This document shows, piece by piece, positions 21,186 to 32,000 of a DNA stretch of 64,000 nucleotides. Under the pieces are notes generated by a model, which was given only the letters and a program-made list of their open reading frames with translations, had not been told where the DNA came from and did no database searches. Source of the stretch: Entomortierella parvispora (lineage: Eukaryota > Mortierellomycota > Mortierellomycetes > Mortierellales > Mortierellaceae); assembly GCA_963573315.1 (NCBI GenBank), contig OY752141.1, forward strand, positions 4,030,001-4,094,000, read 5' to 3'. The position numbers and the translations under genes are program-made. Each line of letters begins with the position of its first letter. Position 1 is the stretch's first letter.

Positions 21186-21814
21186 GCTAATTTTTTTTTT
21201 TGCCTCCCCCAGAGTAGAAATGAGCGACGATTTTCGCGTCTAGACTTGGAGCTGGGAGGCACGCTGCTACCAGACAGTCAGTTTTTTTTTGTTGAAATTC
21301 GACCCTCGAGAAGTTGCAGATACCAACAGTCGCCCTCCTTTCGACTGATATTCGGCACTGCAGCTCCATGGGTCTTCATTTATTACAAGAATTCATCGAC
21401 TCAATCATCATTTGAATCAGCCCAGCTGACTGAAGTCACTTCCAAGGTGTTTACAATGAGCTTGGATTATTCGTGTTGAATTCATTGGTGCTCCATGCCA
21501 AGCGGATCAAATCTCTGGGAGTCATTGGCAGGATGTAAAGGCGATATTAAGGCTGCTTTCAATACTGTGGATCACCGAGAATAAACGATATGTCCTGTGA
21601 CCAAACATGTGTCGATCCATCGGGGAAGTAAAGGTCGTCATACGAAGATTTTGACTTGGCAGATTTAGCCTGTGAGATGGCCTGCCGATTTGGCGCGGAA
21701 TAGATAGGTGGTAATTCTTGAGTATTTGGCAAGTTACAAATTGCATTGGTGCGCGGGAAAAGGAAACAATGAAGGAACTGTATTTTAGATGCTTGCACTG
21801 TACACTAGCAAAAT
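21186..21814. other. Gene-free region between the F-box fossils and the zinc-finger gene
   Basis: The stretch holds T-rich runs and no credible frame. Part of it (21310-21520) may be further F-box/LRR debris, but I could not align it by eye. The 3' end of the zinc-finger transcript must lie just left of 21815. Confidence 0.4.
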
Positions 21815-23566
21815 CTATTCGTCCTCTCCCTCCATCCATTTCCCTTTCTTTGACGACTTGTTTCTTTCTGCTTGCTGAGCGCCCAGCAATCCGATCGAGA
21901 ACTCATCCAGGTCGACATCCCCGGCCGGATGTGTCTTTTTGTGCCTCACCACTTGATCCGGTCTGGAAAACTTTTTATCGCATCCCACAAAAGAACATTG
22001 GAAAGGCCGTTCCCCCGTGTGGACCCTCAGATGCTTGGTCAGGTTCGAGCTCTCTGCAAACCACTTGTCACAGCCTTCGTACCGACACTTAAACGGCTTT
22101 TCACCCGAGTGGACTCGTCGATGGATCGTCAAGGCGCCCGAGATTGAGAACTGGCGGCCACAACCAGGTTCCAAACACTTGAAAGGTTTCTCGCCCGTAT
22201 GTGTCCTCATATGTTGATGCATGATATTGGCTTCAGAGAAACGCTTCTGACAAACAGAACATTGGAAGGGTTTATCGCCCGTATGAGTTTGGATGTGTCG
22301 CATGGCCTTTTGGCGTTGACCGAATCCTCGACCTTGGCGATCACAGCCGTTCCATTCACAGATGTACTCGCTCTTGCCCATCCCAATATGTTCCTCGCTC
22401 ATATGACTCGTCAGCTCTTCAAATAGTGACAAAACAGCGGTGCAACCACGCCATTGACATGGATGGTGGTATCGCTCCTCCTGTTGCTCTTGAGAAATTG
22501 GCGCCTTGTGTTGTAAGGGTGCGGGTGGCGGTATCGAAGGCTGCGATTCTGTCCCTGTGCTGGATTCTACTTTCTCTGATTTGACTTGAAGTGAAGAACT
22601 TGGTGTCCAGGGCAAGGGTGAAGATGAAGGATATCTGGCAATTGGTTCACTCCTGGATGGTATGGATGATGACGAGGAGGATGGATAGTCGGAGGAGTCA
22701 ACTTCCATGGAAGATTCGGTTATGGATTGCCACGACGAAGTGTCCCAAAACCCGACCGACTGTTCTTGTTGCCGATGAGGGATTAATAGGGGTTGTTGAT
22801 ATGAAGACTGCAGATGAGAATAGGGCGATTGTTGCTGCGACTGTAATTGATTCTGAGGTTGATGATATCCTAGTGACTGCGATTGGGTTAGTTGTTGCTG
22901 TTGCTGTTGCTGTTGCTGTTGCAGTAGCTGCTGGGGTTGTTGTTGTTGTTGTTGCTGATGCTGTGGTTGTTGCTGATGCTGTGGCTGCTGTTGGTGCTGT
23001 GGTTGTTGCTGATGCTGTGGTTGTTGCTGCTGCTGAAGCCAGCCATAGTCCTGCTTGAGGTGTGTTCTTGTTCCAGGGCTTAAAGCGATCGGATCAGAGA
23101 GGTATCCCAGGCCATGGTCCACTTGGAGGTGGTACAGCAATGACTCTCCGTTCTGGTGCTGTACCCAACAACCCTGCCATTGGCATACTACAGGAACTCT
23201 CATCTGGAAGACGACATGGCTTATCGAGATATGCCTCAAAAGCTCATTAATTGGTATCGGATCTGAGTGGAGACAACCTGCCCAGCGGCAATTCTGACTG
23301 TCAGGTTCGATCCATTCACGCTTGACTGCCGACCCTGGTGACATCTGGAATGATGAAGACGATGGAAGGAAGGCAGGTGAAGTCTGAAAATGGTAGGCGC
23401 CTGGGTTCGAGGCGCTGGCTTGGGCATCCATCAAGTCTGACAGAAGAGGCCGCCAGCTGGAAATAGGGGCACTTGTAGTCCATTCGACGGAGGAAGAAGA
23501 AGAGGACGAGGGGATGGAGGACGAGTTTGTCGAGGTGAATGATGAAGGTTGATACAGAGGTGCCAT
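21815..23566 (-). CDS. Zap1-like C2H2 zinc-finger transcription factor
   Basis: This is a single-exon gene. I take the ATG at 23566 (context CACCATGGCACC, then MAPLYQPSS) rather than the in-frame one at 23737, giving 583 residues. Two atypical fingers come first (CRWAGC...RHISISH and CQWQGC...LQVDH). A long Gln/Pro/His repeat follows (QQPQHQQQPQH), then a contiguous C-terminal array. That array is CQWRGC...MSEEH, CEWNGC...HIQTH and four fingers joined by TGDKP/TGEKP/SGEKP/TGERP linkers. Two separated CxWxxC fingers plus a C-terminal array, with GFGQRQKAMRH between array fingers 2 and 3, resembles yeast Zap1, where the early fingers sense zinc and the last ones bind DNA. A nuclear, zinc-responsive regulator is therefore likely, though another C2H2 factor cannot be excluded. 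Confidence 0.8.
   Translation of the reverse strand: MAPLYQPSSFTSTNSSSIPSSSSSSSVEWTTSAPISSWRPLLSDLMDAQASASNPGAYHFQTSPAFLPSSSSFQMSPGSAVKREWIEPDSQNCRWAGCLHSDPIPINELLRHISISHVVFQMRVPVVCQWQGCWVQHQNGESLLYHLQVDHGLGYLSDPIALSPGTRTHLKQDYGWLQQQQQPQHQQQPQHQQQPQHQQQPQHQQQQQQQPQQLLQQQQQQQQQQLTQSQSLGYHQPQNQLQSQQQSPYSHLQSSYQQPLLIPHRQQEQSVGFWDTSSWQSITESSMEVDSSDYPSSSSSSIPSRSEPIARYPSSSPLPWTPSSSLQVKSEKVESSTGTESQPSIPPPAPLQHKAPISQEQQEERYHHPCQWRGCTAVLSLFEELTSHMSEEHIGMGKSEYICEWNGCDRQGRGFGQRQKAMRHIQTHTGDKPFQCSVCQKRFSEANIMHQHMRTHTGEKPFKCLEPGCGRQFSISGALTIHRRVHSGEKPFKCRYEGCDKWFAESSNLTKHLRVHTGERPFQCSFVGCDKKFSRPDQVVRHKKTHPAGDVDLDEFSIGLLGAQQAERNKSSKKGKWMEGEDE
22895..23035 (-). repeat. Gln/Pro/His-coding tandem repeat in the zinc-finger gene
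   Basis: A 15-bp unit encoding QHQQQ/QPQHQ repeats several times and is flanked by pure CAG/CAA runs. It separates the N-terminal finger pair from the C-terminal array and is likely to vary in length. Confidence 0.85.
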
Positions 23567-24373
23567 GGTGATGGATGAGCCTGAGATTGGGGGTGAAGAG
23601 TACAGAGACAAGAGAGAGGCCGAAGAGGAGATGGAGGAAATTGAATTGGCCTTGAGAGTTCTACCGGGGTTAGAGTTATACCCGGTTTCGCAAGTCGAGC
23701 TATGGCGTGACAGAAAACAAGGACCGAATGATAGCACCGCGTCAGTATATAACTCAGAAGGGCGAAGGCGATTTTGGGGGAGTGGTTATTCCTTTTTGCG
23801 GAGGATGATCCTTGTTCCCTCAGTACAGTAACTCAGTTACAGGGCTGTTGTCGTGCAAGGTAATGTAGGGATTGGACCCTGGCAGAATGGATCGTGCACA
23901 GTGGCGCATTGGTAATGTACATGTATACATACTGTACCAAAAGGAAGAAAAGAAGGAATCGAAGGAAAGAAAGGAGATGAAAAAGAAAAAATAACAGCAA
24001 AAGCCCACGACGGATATAACATTGGAATGGAGGAGGAGGAAGAAGAGGAGGTGGGGGTGACCAGCTGAGTTGGGGAAGGAGATCGGTGCAACACAAAACA
24101 ACGTTTGTTCACAAAGCACAACGGCAATGGGGGGAAGAGGACCAAAGAAGGAGCAATGAGCAAAATGAGGATGGGAATCTGCTCAATCTATTCCGCCCAG
24201 TCAACGAGCAGCCATCAGCTCAGTAGAGTAGCTCAGTGCTGTAGCTCAGTCTGTCAGAGTGAGTCTGACAGAGATTGACAAATGCAAAGCAAGCACAGAA
24301 GCGCCGACCTCGGCCTCTGTTTGGTCCGGAGAATATTGCCATTTGTTTGTTGAGCGTCGCGGGCTGAAATGTG
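23567..24373. promoter_or_regulatory. Promoter-side region of the zinc-finger gene, with a compact repeat/palindrome element
   Basis: This gap upstream of the Zap1-like gene contains a small palindrome GTAACTCAGTTAC at 23828-23840 and a structured element at 24217-24271. In that element AGCTCAGT occurs three times at exactly 13-bp spacing (24217, 24230, 24243), followed at once by the 8-5-8 inverted repeat CTGTCAGA-GTGAG-TCTGACAG. No gene is visible. The element could bind a dimeric regulator, but that is inference. Confidence 0.5.
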
Positions 24374-25680
24374 TCAATCAAAACCAACTTTGGGTTCATT
24401 GTGCGCGGCCCCTGATCGAACGTTAATCCTGCCTTTGGGCAGACCAGACGGCTGCAGGCGGGGGGCAGATGCCCATCTCGCATCTCTCTCTCTCTCTTTC
24501 TCCGTTTTCATTTCCCTGTCGGTGCAGTGGGTGAAGAGGAGGGGCGGAACAAAAAAAAAAAGTAATAATAATAAAAAAAAAAAAACCAATTAATATAAAC
24601 TTGCCTTTTCCTTTTCGCTGTGGAGGAGGACGGCAGTGGCGGCGGCGACGCACACTGCAGGGGCGGAGATGCAGGAATGTGCGCATTTCCATCTGCTGCT
24701 GTTGCACACATCTCTTGCGACCCAGGCCTGCGCTCCTTTCTTGATGAGCACCCAGCTCTTGTTGATTCTGCACTAATGTCCGCCAAAGGAGACTCAGGCG
24801 AGCCTTTTGATGTGTAATATGGTCGAGATGGGAGCAGTGGGCTCGACAAAGACATCGCTCTTGAGTTTGTTCTTCTAGGTCCGCTGCTGCATTGGCTGGA
24901 GCAACTGTTTGCCCGAGAATCTTTTGGGGTGGATTCTTGCTGTGTTAAATCCGTTAAATCGAGAGATGTTGGCATTGCCTGTCCAGGCATGGTGGATGAA
25001 CTCAAGGAGAAGTGCGAGGGAATATCCAAGGGTGTCAGCGTGCTGGATTGGCCTGTCATGAAGAGTCCCTGGTGTTTGGTGCAACAGACTGTACCCTTCT
25101 TTGTCGATTGCGTCGAGGACGAAGAGGCGGTCTCTTCCCTCTCAAAGAAATTGATTTGCTCGAGAGCGCCGACTCTAACTGCCACAGTACCTACCGGGAG
25201 CAAGTCTTGACAGCACTTGGAGTTGATGCCTTCCTCCAAAACCGAGTCGATAATGCAACATTCAATGTCCTGTAATTGCATAGGATTGTTCTGGCCAACC
25301 TTCTGCATCAATGGCTTTGTAATATCGCAGCAGTGAGAGGGGGCGCTCAACGACTCTGGAGGGGGAGATGGCGAAGGGGACAGAGACGACTGGGTGCAAG
25401 CTGTAGAACAGGATCTTTGGTTGGTTTCGAGGGGAGAGCAAATTCGTGAAGTAGAAAGGATCGGCGTGTAGGATCGGGGAGAGGATATGTTGCAACAGGA
25501 ACTGTCGTCGACCACAGCTGGTGGTCCAGTTCGGGGTGCATTCGAGCAACAGTCTTCAGAGGCAGAAGGAACAGACGGGCAGCAAAGGGACGTCGAGAGT
25601 GATTGATGCTGAGAAGATAGTTGCTCCGTTGGGCAAGGATGCTGTCGACGGGGGGCACAGCAGGATGATGTTGATGACAT
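24374..25680 (-). CDS. Unrecognised protein with eight Cys-Cys pairs, probably two exons with a GC-AG intron
   Basis: I do not recognise this family. From the ATG at 25680 the protein is Ser/Pro-rich and carries eight adjacent cysteine pairs: SCCAP, LCCPS, DCCSN, SCCNI, HCCDI, ECCII, KCCQD and VCCTK, all in about the first 220 residues. Its most conserved-looking core is DIECCIIDSVLEEGINSKCC, then LLPVGTVAVRVGALEQ. Read unspliced, the frame runs through a poly-T tract (NWFFFFYYYYFFFLF) and stops at 24508. That tail looks intronic. A GC-AG intron at 24604-24516 (GCAAGT donor, CGACAG acceptor, 89 nt) keeps the frame and gives 405 residues ending at 24374. Cys pairs next to a Zap1-like regulator suggest metal or redox sensing, but nothing proves it. 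Confidence 0.6.
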
Positions 25681-26192
25681 TATGAAGTATTCCAAAGGGA
25701 ATGCCAGGACAATGACAGGCGTCAGAAATTGCTGGACGAGGAGAGCGTTGTAGGCGACGTATAAACGGAGGACCTCATGAAGAAGGAAGGCCGACGAAAA
25801 GAAAGGGCAAAGTCAAGGTGGGGTGATGAATACGAACGGATGGAGGATGGAAGGTTAAGAATGGTGAGAGAAAAAAATACTGAGGAAGAGTCAATGTAAT
25901 GTAATGTAATGTAATGCTGTGGTTTGTCCATGTATAATGTTGTCCCCTCCTTCGCAGCTGTCATTCCATCACAAGGGTGCTCCATTACCACCCCTCTGTG
26001 CTCGGGGTGCTCCTTCCTTATCCGTCCAATTCCAATGTGCGCCGAGCCATTTGTCGAACACCAAGTGGACCGCTGCGAGTCTAGCCTCTCATGGCCTCGC
26101 AGCGATCTTGTGCGCCCCTTGACCTTTGTCGCTCAATCTAAATCTTTGGGGCCGGTGTTTCAGAGTCCTTTATTGGTTGAATACCTCTCTCC
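25681..26192. other. Intergenic region with an AATGT microsatellite
   Basis: This holds the upstream side of the Cys-pair gene and the 3' side of the mitochondrial TrpRS gene. At 25893-25916 the pentamer AATGT/TGTAA repeats about five times. No protein-like frame is visible. Confidence 0.6.
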
Positions 26193-27808
26193 TCAGCGCA
26201 AGCCCACCAGCCTCTGGATCTGCTCCAGGTTGGGCTTGGCAATCTCGGAGGCTCTCGAAGCTCCCTTGTCCAGAACTTCCTGCACAAAGGCATCCTCCTT
26301 CTGTAGACGAGACATTTCCTCTTGGATAGGTCGCAGAGAAGTAATCAGCACATCGGCCAGTGCCTCTTTGAAAACAGCGTTCGTAGACTCCGCATGTTCT
26401 TGAACCACGTCTGCAATTGATACCTTCTTCATCGCTGCATAGATCTCTACAAGATTGGCAACAGCAGGTCGCTCCTGGCGGTCGTAGCTAATTCCTCTGA
26501 TCGAGTCCGTTGTCGCCCGCTTGATCTTGGACAGGATGGACTCTGGACTGTCTACCAAATTGATTCGAGTTTGGTCCGACGGATCCGATTTTGACATTTT
26601 GTTGGTGTGGTCCCTGAGAGACATCACGCGCTTCGTTTCGGCTAACAATGCAGTATTTGAGATGGGAATGGTTACTATTCAATTCACAGAGTATCAACGT
26701 ACTACGCAAATGCAGGCTACTCACTGATGATGGGCCTTGGAGGTGGAAAGAACTTTTGCTTCACAGTCTTGTTGAAGGTCACACTGATATCCCGAGCCAG
26801 CTCAAGATGTTGGATTTGATCCTCCCCTACAGGGATCTTTGTAGCCCTAGTAAAAGTTAGAAGCGATGGTAAATACACATTGAACTAGTTTGATGAGGTA
26901 TTGGTATCTGACTTACTTGTATAACAAAACATCTGCAGCCATGAGCACAGGATAGGCAAAAAGTCCCAGTTGAAGCCCAGCAGTTGCATTGACGTCGTCA
27001 AGGGTCTGGATCCCTTTAGTTACGTTCATCTTGGACTAGTTGTTGATGATGCACATGCGTGTGTGAATGTGTGATGAGCCTTGCGATTCCTTTCCTGATC
27101 CAAATGACTCCAATAGCCCCCAGTTTGCCATATCTACCTTCCACTGAGTCATTCTTGCAAGCCAGCTAACAGGAGTCATGCAGTTCAAAATCCACGCCAA
27201 CTCTGAGTGCCCAGGCACCTATGTTTCGCAGAAAAACATAATGTTTAACAAATATGGCCTTCCAACAGTCCCTGATCAGATCAATGCAGGACAACAGTCG
27301 TACCTTTGACTGCTCAAACAAAATACACTTCTCCGGATCAATGCCACAGGCGAGCAAGGTGATAGCCATCTCGCGCCTTTCTCTCCTCAACTTGGCGGGA
27401 TCCTGAGGTAAAGTAATCGCGTGTAGGTCCACGATGCTGAACAAAAGAGTTTCTTGGGCAGCATGGGCCTGTTCCTGGAGAGTAACCCAGTTTGAAATCG
27501 CCCCGAGATAGTTGCCAAGATGAGGCTGTCCCGTAGGTTGAATCCCACTAAAAATAACCGGCTTCGGCTTGTGTTGTAATTCTTTCGTCAGTGCTGGTGG
27601 TGTTCCTGTTGCTGTTGTGAGGAGACGAGCATGTGAGGCGCGGCACTGGTCGAGACAAAGGACAAAGGACAAAGACGGTTAGACCAATGCCATTGGTATT
27701 CGAGCTTTTGAAATCTCATTGCCAAGACCTTACTCCGGCAAGAGACAAGATGCTGGCTCCATTGCTAACGCGTCCTGCGGTGGAAAGTATTCTTCCTGAG
27801 GTTGCCAT
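26193..27808 (-). CDS. Mitochondrial tryptophanyl-tRNA synthetase, with an apparent one-base insertion
   Basis: This class I synthetase charges mitochondrial tRNA-Trp. Exons are 27808-27734, 27645-27304, 27218-27138, 27035-26917, 26847-26725 and 26641-26193, with canonical introns. The first exon ([19 protein letters not shown]) is Arg/Ser-rich without acids, like a mitochondrial targeting peptide. The HIGH-type motif is [14 protein letters not shown] and the KMSKS motif is [27 protein letters not shown] and [17 protein letters not shown] are family hallmarks. Exon 5 begins AAG-GCT-ACA...GTA-GGG-GAG as expected (ATKIPVGE). It then has GAATCAAATC where the conserved GEDQIQHLE needs GATCAAATC. 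The extra A (26820-26821) shifts the frame into a stop, and the exon sum is 3n+1. It is either a sequencing error or a real null allele. Confidence 0.9.
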
Positions 27809-27975
27809 GGTGCTGTTGTGGTATGGTTGATGCAGACTTTCGAGATCTCCCGAAGTGAGGCTAAAAAAAAAGAGTGACTGCGAAAGATCTTATTGGGAAG
27901 ACACATGCATGTCCGTCAAACGAAACTCAACCTTTCGCTTCTCATTCGACACCACGCTCATCAAGCACCTTGACA
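27809..27975. promoter_or_regulatory. Short bidirectional promoter between mt TrpRS and Med9
   Basis: Only 167 bp separate the two divergent start codons, so the promoters and 5' UTRs overlap or share elements. I see no TATA box in either direction. The region includes an A9 run near 27864. Confidence 0.5.
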
Positions 27976-28739
27976 ATGTCATTGCCAACCATCGCCCAAA
28001 ACTCTGGAGACAATCAGCAGGAGCAAACATTTCAACCCTCAGACTTTTCATTTCTTTCACAACTCCTGCACATCATCCAACGGGTAGAGTCTGGCGAGGA
28101 TGCCCAGGAGATTGCAGCCTTGGCCTCCAACCTAAAGACGAGCTTTAAGAAGTGCCAAATGATTCTGGATCGCCTTCCAGGAGCAGATCTATCTCCAGAT
28201 GAGCAGGATCGTATATTGGCGGAGGAGCTCGAAGTCTTGGAAAGAAAGAAGTACGTGCTTTATTCCATCTTTTTTTTTATTATTTGTCTTGAAGGACGCC
28301 ATTTTTGTTTGGATTGACTGACTCCAGCTGGTGCCTCTATATCTCTGATAGGTCACAATTAGCTAGCTATCTCTCAGTGGGAGTGTTTAATCATGCTCTG
28401 GAAGAGAGCACCATTAACGAGCAAAGGATACCCAACCCCTTGAAGGAACCGGTTCAGGGCAAAAAAGAAACAGACGTGAAGGTGACAGAAGAAGCATCAG
28501 AGGCGCCAGAGGCAGGGATCGAAGTAAACACGGAGGGAAATAAAGTCAGCTTGGAGCGAACAACAACAGAACGATCGTTCAGTGAACTGCCGTCTCTAGT
28601 AGCGGACGAGTCTTTCATGTTGTCGAGTCAAGGAAGCGCAATTGCCCCGGGAGAACTATCGACAGGCCTTTCGCTTGATCTCTCAGACATCAAGATGGGA
28701 AACCCCACAGAGGGCGGTGCCCCCGATCCCCATGAGTAG
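27976..28739 (+). CDS. Mediator complex subunit 9 (Med9)-like
   Basis: Two exons (27976-28250, 28352-28739) join in frame to 220 residues. The donor is GTACGT and the acceptor GATAG. The N-terminal ~110 residues match the Med9 pattern. FSFLSQLLHIIQRVESG is followed by a helical Lys/Leu segment ending MILDRLPGADLSPDEQ, then LEVLERKKSQLASYL. The LPG-D-S-EEQ signature and the two-helix layout are the reason for the call. Med9 belongs to the middle module of Mediator, which bridges activators to RNA polymerase II in the nucleus. The C-terminal half is acidic, Ser/Glu-rich and probably disordered, which is longer than the minimal family domain. The gene is divergent from mt TrpRS. Confidence 0.75.
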
Positions 28740-29061
28740 AAAGACCTTTTGAATAAAAACACGCGAGTAAAAAATAATCTGGAGTTATTATTATTATGGG
28801 AATCAGTCATGTGACTGACGCGTCCAATGGGACTATTTTGTTGGTGGCTTGTTTTTGTTTGGTCCCTAACCATTTTAATTAACCACCACCAGTGCACCAC
28901 ACGTCCCTGGAGTGCAGGTTGTGGTGGCGGGCGCTCTTTTTTCAGGCCTTCCTGAGGCATTCATTCATTCCATCTCATCCCATCTCGGTTGTCATTCACC
29001 ATCCTCGCTCATTCATCCTTGTCCCTCATTTCTACATTCACCTGCACGAGACTGAGACACA
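28740..29061. other. Intergenic region upstream of MCM2
   Basis: It contains the 3' end of the Med9 transcript (GAATAAAAA at about 28750) and the MCM2 promoter, which becomes CT/CA-rich with ATTC repeats near 28960. No gene is visible. Confidence 0.5.
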
Positions 29062-32000
29062 ATGGCAAGTTCGGGATTCATACTGCTTGCACTCAAAGCA
29101 AATCCGCCCTGACTGAAAACTTACCCCACGAGTCAAAAACTGTGCATTAGGCCGACCGTAAGCGCCAAAGAGAAGACAACAATGCTACAACCCCAAACTG
29201 GAACAATCCTCCAAGTTCGCCCATCCTTAGATCCTCACCACCATTGCCATCGTCTGATCCTGAGGACAATGGCGACTTTGATAACGAGCTTGTCTCGGAC
29301 TTGGTAGACGAGGACCTTGAAGGCGAGGGCGAGGACTTGTACGGATCCGACATGGAGAAGTAAGTAGTCCATCGCGAGCAATATGAACCTTTTGCCAGAA
29401 TAGCATCACTTCGAGCTGGCTGTTAATGACATTATCAATATTCCTGCCACTAGTGATTATGCTGAGAACGTGCGACTTGACAACTATGACCCCAACGACA
29501 TTGATGACGAAGAGATTGATCGCATGGACCCAGCAGAGCGCGCAAAGGTCGAGGCTCTTTTGAACAGACGAGACAATGAGCGTGCTAGATTGATGGGCAG
29601 GATTCCAGAGGCATTCATGGATGGTAATCGTCAAGCACAGTGTCTTTATCAAAGTGGACTGTAGTTTGAATATGACCTTTGGAGATCTAACGATTCTCGC
29701 TTTTGTTTCTCAACGGCAATAGACGACGTGGATCTCAATGTTACTCACCGCAAGAGACGTGTCCATGAGCAGGACTTGTTGGAGAACGATTTTGATGATA
29801 TGGTGTGTACATACTTGACATCTAAAGGCGATTGCGACGAAAGAGATGGACTGGTTACACTAACATGGCTGCATGCATCCTATACCTTGAATCATTCCAG
29901 TCAAATGTTATCTTGTCACCAGAGCAACTCTCCGACAACAAAGGCATGCCTATCACAGAATGGGTCACCAAGGAGTTGACGCGCCGCACCATCATGTCAG
30001 AGTTTAGAAGATTCTTGCTGGAATTCGTGGATGCTCAAGGAGAGTCTGTCTATGGTCCTCTGATTCGAGCCCTTGGAGAGAGCAACAAGGAGAGTTTGGA
30101 AATCAACTATCGTCATCTGACCCAGGCCAAGGCAACTCTTGCCTATTTCGTCGTCAATGCTCCCCAGGAAGTCTTGAAGATGTTTGACACTATTGCATTC
30201 GAGGTTGTTCAAATGGAATACCCTGACTATGGCCGCATTCACGCCGAAATTCATGTTCGCATTACAGACCTTCCTATCGTTTCGACCCTCCGTGAACTTC
30301 GGTATGTTGGAGCAGGATCTGAACGACGGAAATGCATTCTGCATATTGAGTGCAGGCCATTTATACTTACTTTGAATGATGTTTGATGATTTTAGTCAAG
30401 CCGACTTGAACTGCTTGGTCCAAGTCACCGGCGTGGTCACTAGAAGAACTGGAGTGTTCCCTCAGCTTAAATATGTCAAGTACGACTGCGTGAAATGTGG
30501 CGCAACTCTAGGACCCTTCTACCAGGATTCGCAAACCGAGCTTTCGATCACCAACTGTACCTCGTGCCCATCCAAGGGGCCTTTCTTGGTCAATGCTGAG
30601 CAGACCATTTACCGCAATTACCAGAAGATGACCCTTCAGGAGTCACCTGGGACAGTCCCAGCAGGTCGTCTCCCTCGTCATCGTGAGGTCATTCTGCTCT
30701 GGGACCTGATCGACAGTGCCAAGCCTGGAGAGGAAGTTGTAAGCCTTGGATCATGGACCACGATATGTCAGATACCAACTTTGCAACGAGTGTTTAACAA
30801 CGTCTATTTTACTTTCTGAATAGGAAATCACCGGTGTGTACAGGAACAACTTTGACGTATCTCTCAACTCTGCCAACGGTTTCCCCGTCTTTGCCACTGT
30901 ATTGGAGGCCAACTATGTCAACAAGAAACGGGATGTTTTCGCCAGTTTCAGATTGACCGAGGAGGATCACAAGGAGATTCTTAGACTCGCCAAGGATGAG
31001 AACATTGGCAAGAGAGTAAGTCTACTTCTTGTTCTACTACTTACATGGCAGTTGAAACGAGCTAACAGGACATATCTCATTACATTTATAGATCATCAAG
31101 AGTATCGCTCCCTCAATTTATGGACACGAGGACATCAAAACCGCTATCGCTCTCTCGCTTTTTGGAGGTGTTCCCAAGGACCCGCAAGGAAAGCATCGTC
31201 TCCGTGGTGATATCAACGTGTTGATGATGGGAGATCCCGGTACTGCCAAATCTCAGTTCTTGAAGTATGTCGAGAAGACTGCTCACAGAGCCGTTTTCAC
31301 AACCGGACAGGGAGCCTCTGCTGTCGGTTTGACTGCTTCAGTCAGAAAGGATCCCATTACACGCGAGTGGACTTTGGAGGGAGGCGCCTTGGTGTTGGCT
31401 GACAAGGGTGTGTGCTTGATTGATGAGTTTGACAAGATGAACGACGCCGATAGAACCAGTATTCACGAGGCCATGGAACAGCAAAGTATTTCGATTTCCA
31501 AGGCCGGTATTGTCACAACGTTGCAAGCCCGCTGCTCCATTCTTGCAGCCGCCAACCCTATCCGCGGTCGTTACAACCCTGCTGTCACCTTTTCGGAAAA
31601 CGTCGAGTTGACCGAGCCTATTCTGTCCCGTTTTGATGTGTTGTGCGTGGTCAAGGATACAGTGGATCCCACTGTGGATGAGCGCCTTGCGAACTTTGTT
31701 CTCAACTCTCACCTCCGGAGTCACCCCCAGTACTCGGTGGAGCTGGATCAAATGAATATGACTGAACCAGAGGATGTCGATGTGAGTTTGAGCTGCCTAG
31801 GCACCCCCAGTTTTTTTTCCGATTTCTGACCCAGGTGCTCGTGGTTACTGACATGTGGATCAACTTTTTTTTCCTCTCTGGCGTATTTTCAGATCATCCC
31901 TCAAGATATGTTGCGCAAGTACATCATGTATGCCCGTGACAGAATTCATCCCAAGATCCACCAGATGGACCAGGACAAGATTGCTCGTTTGTATGCAGAC

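Noticed and set aside
22591-23058. Val/Ala-rich open frame on the plus strand
   Set aside because: Antisense shadow of the CAG/CAA repeat in the zinc-finger gene.
23567-23737. 57-codon N-terminal extension of the zinc-finger protein
   Set aside because: The internal ATG at 23566 has a much better context, and the extension looks like 5' UTR.
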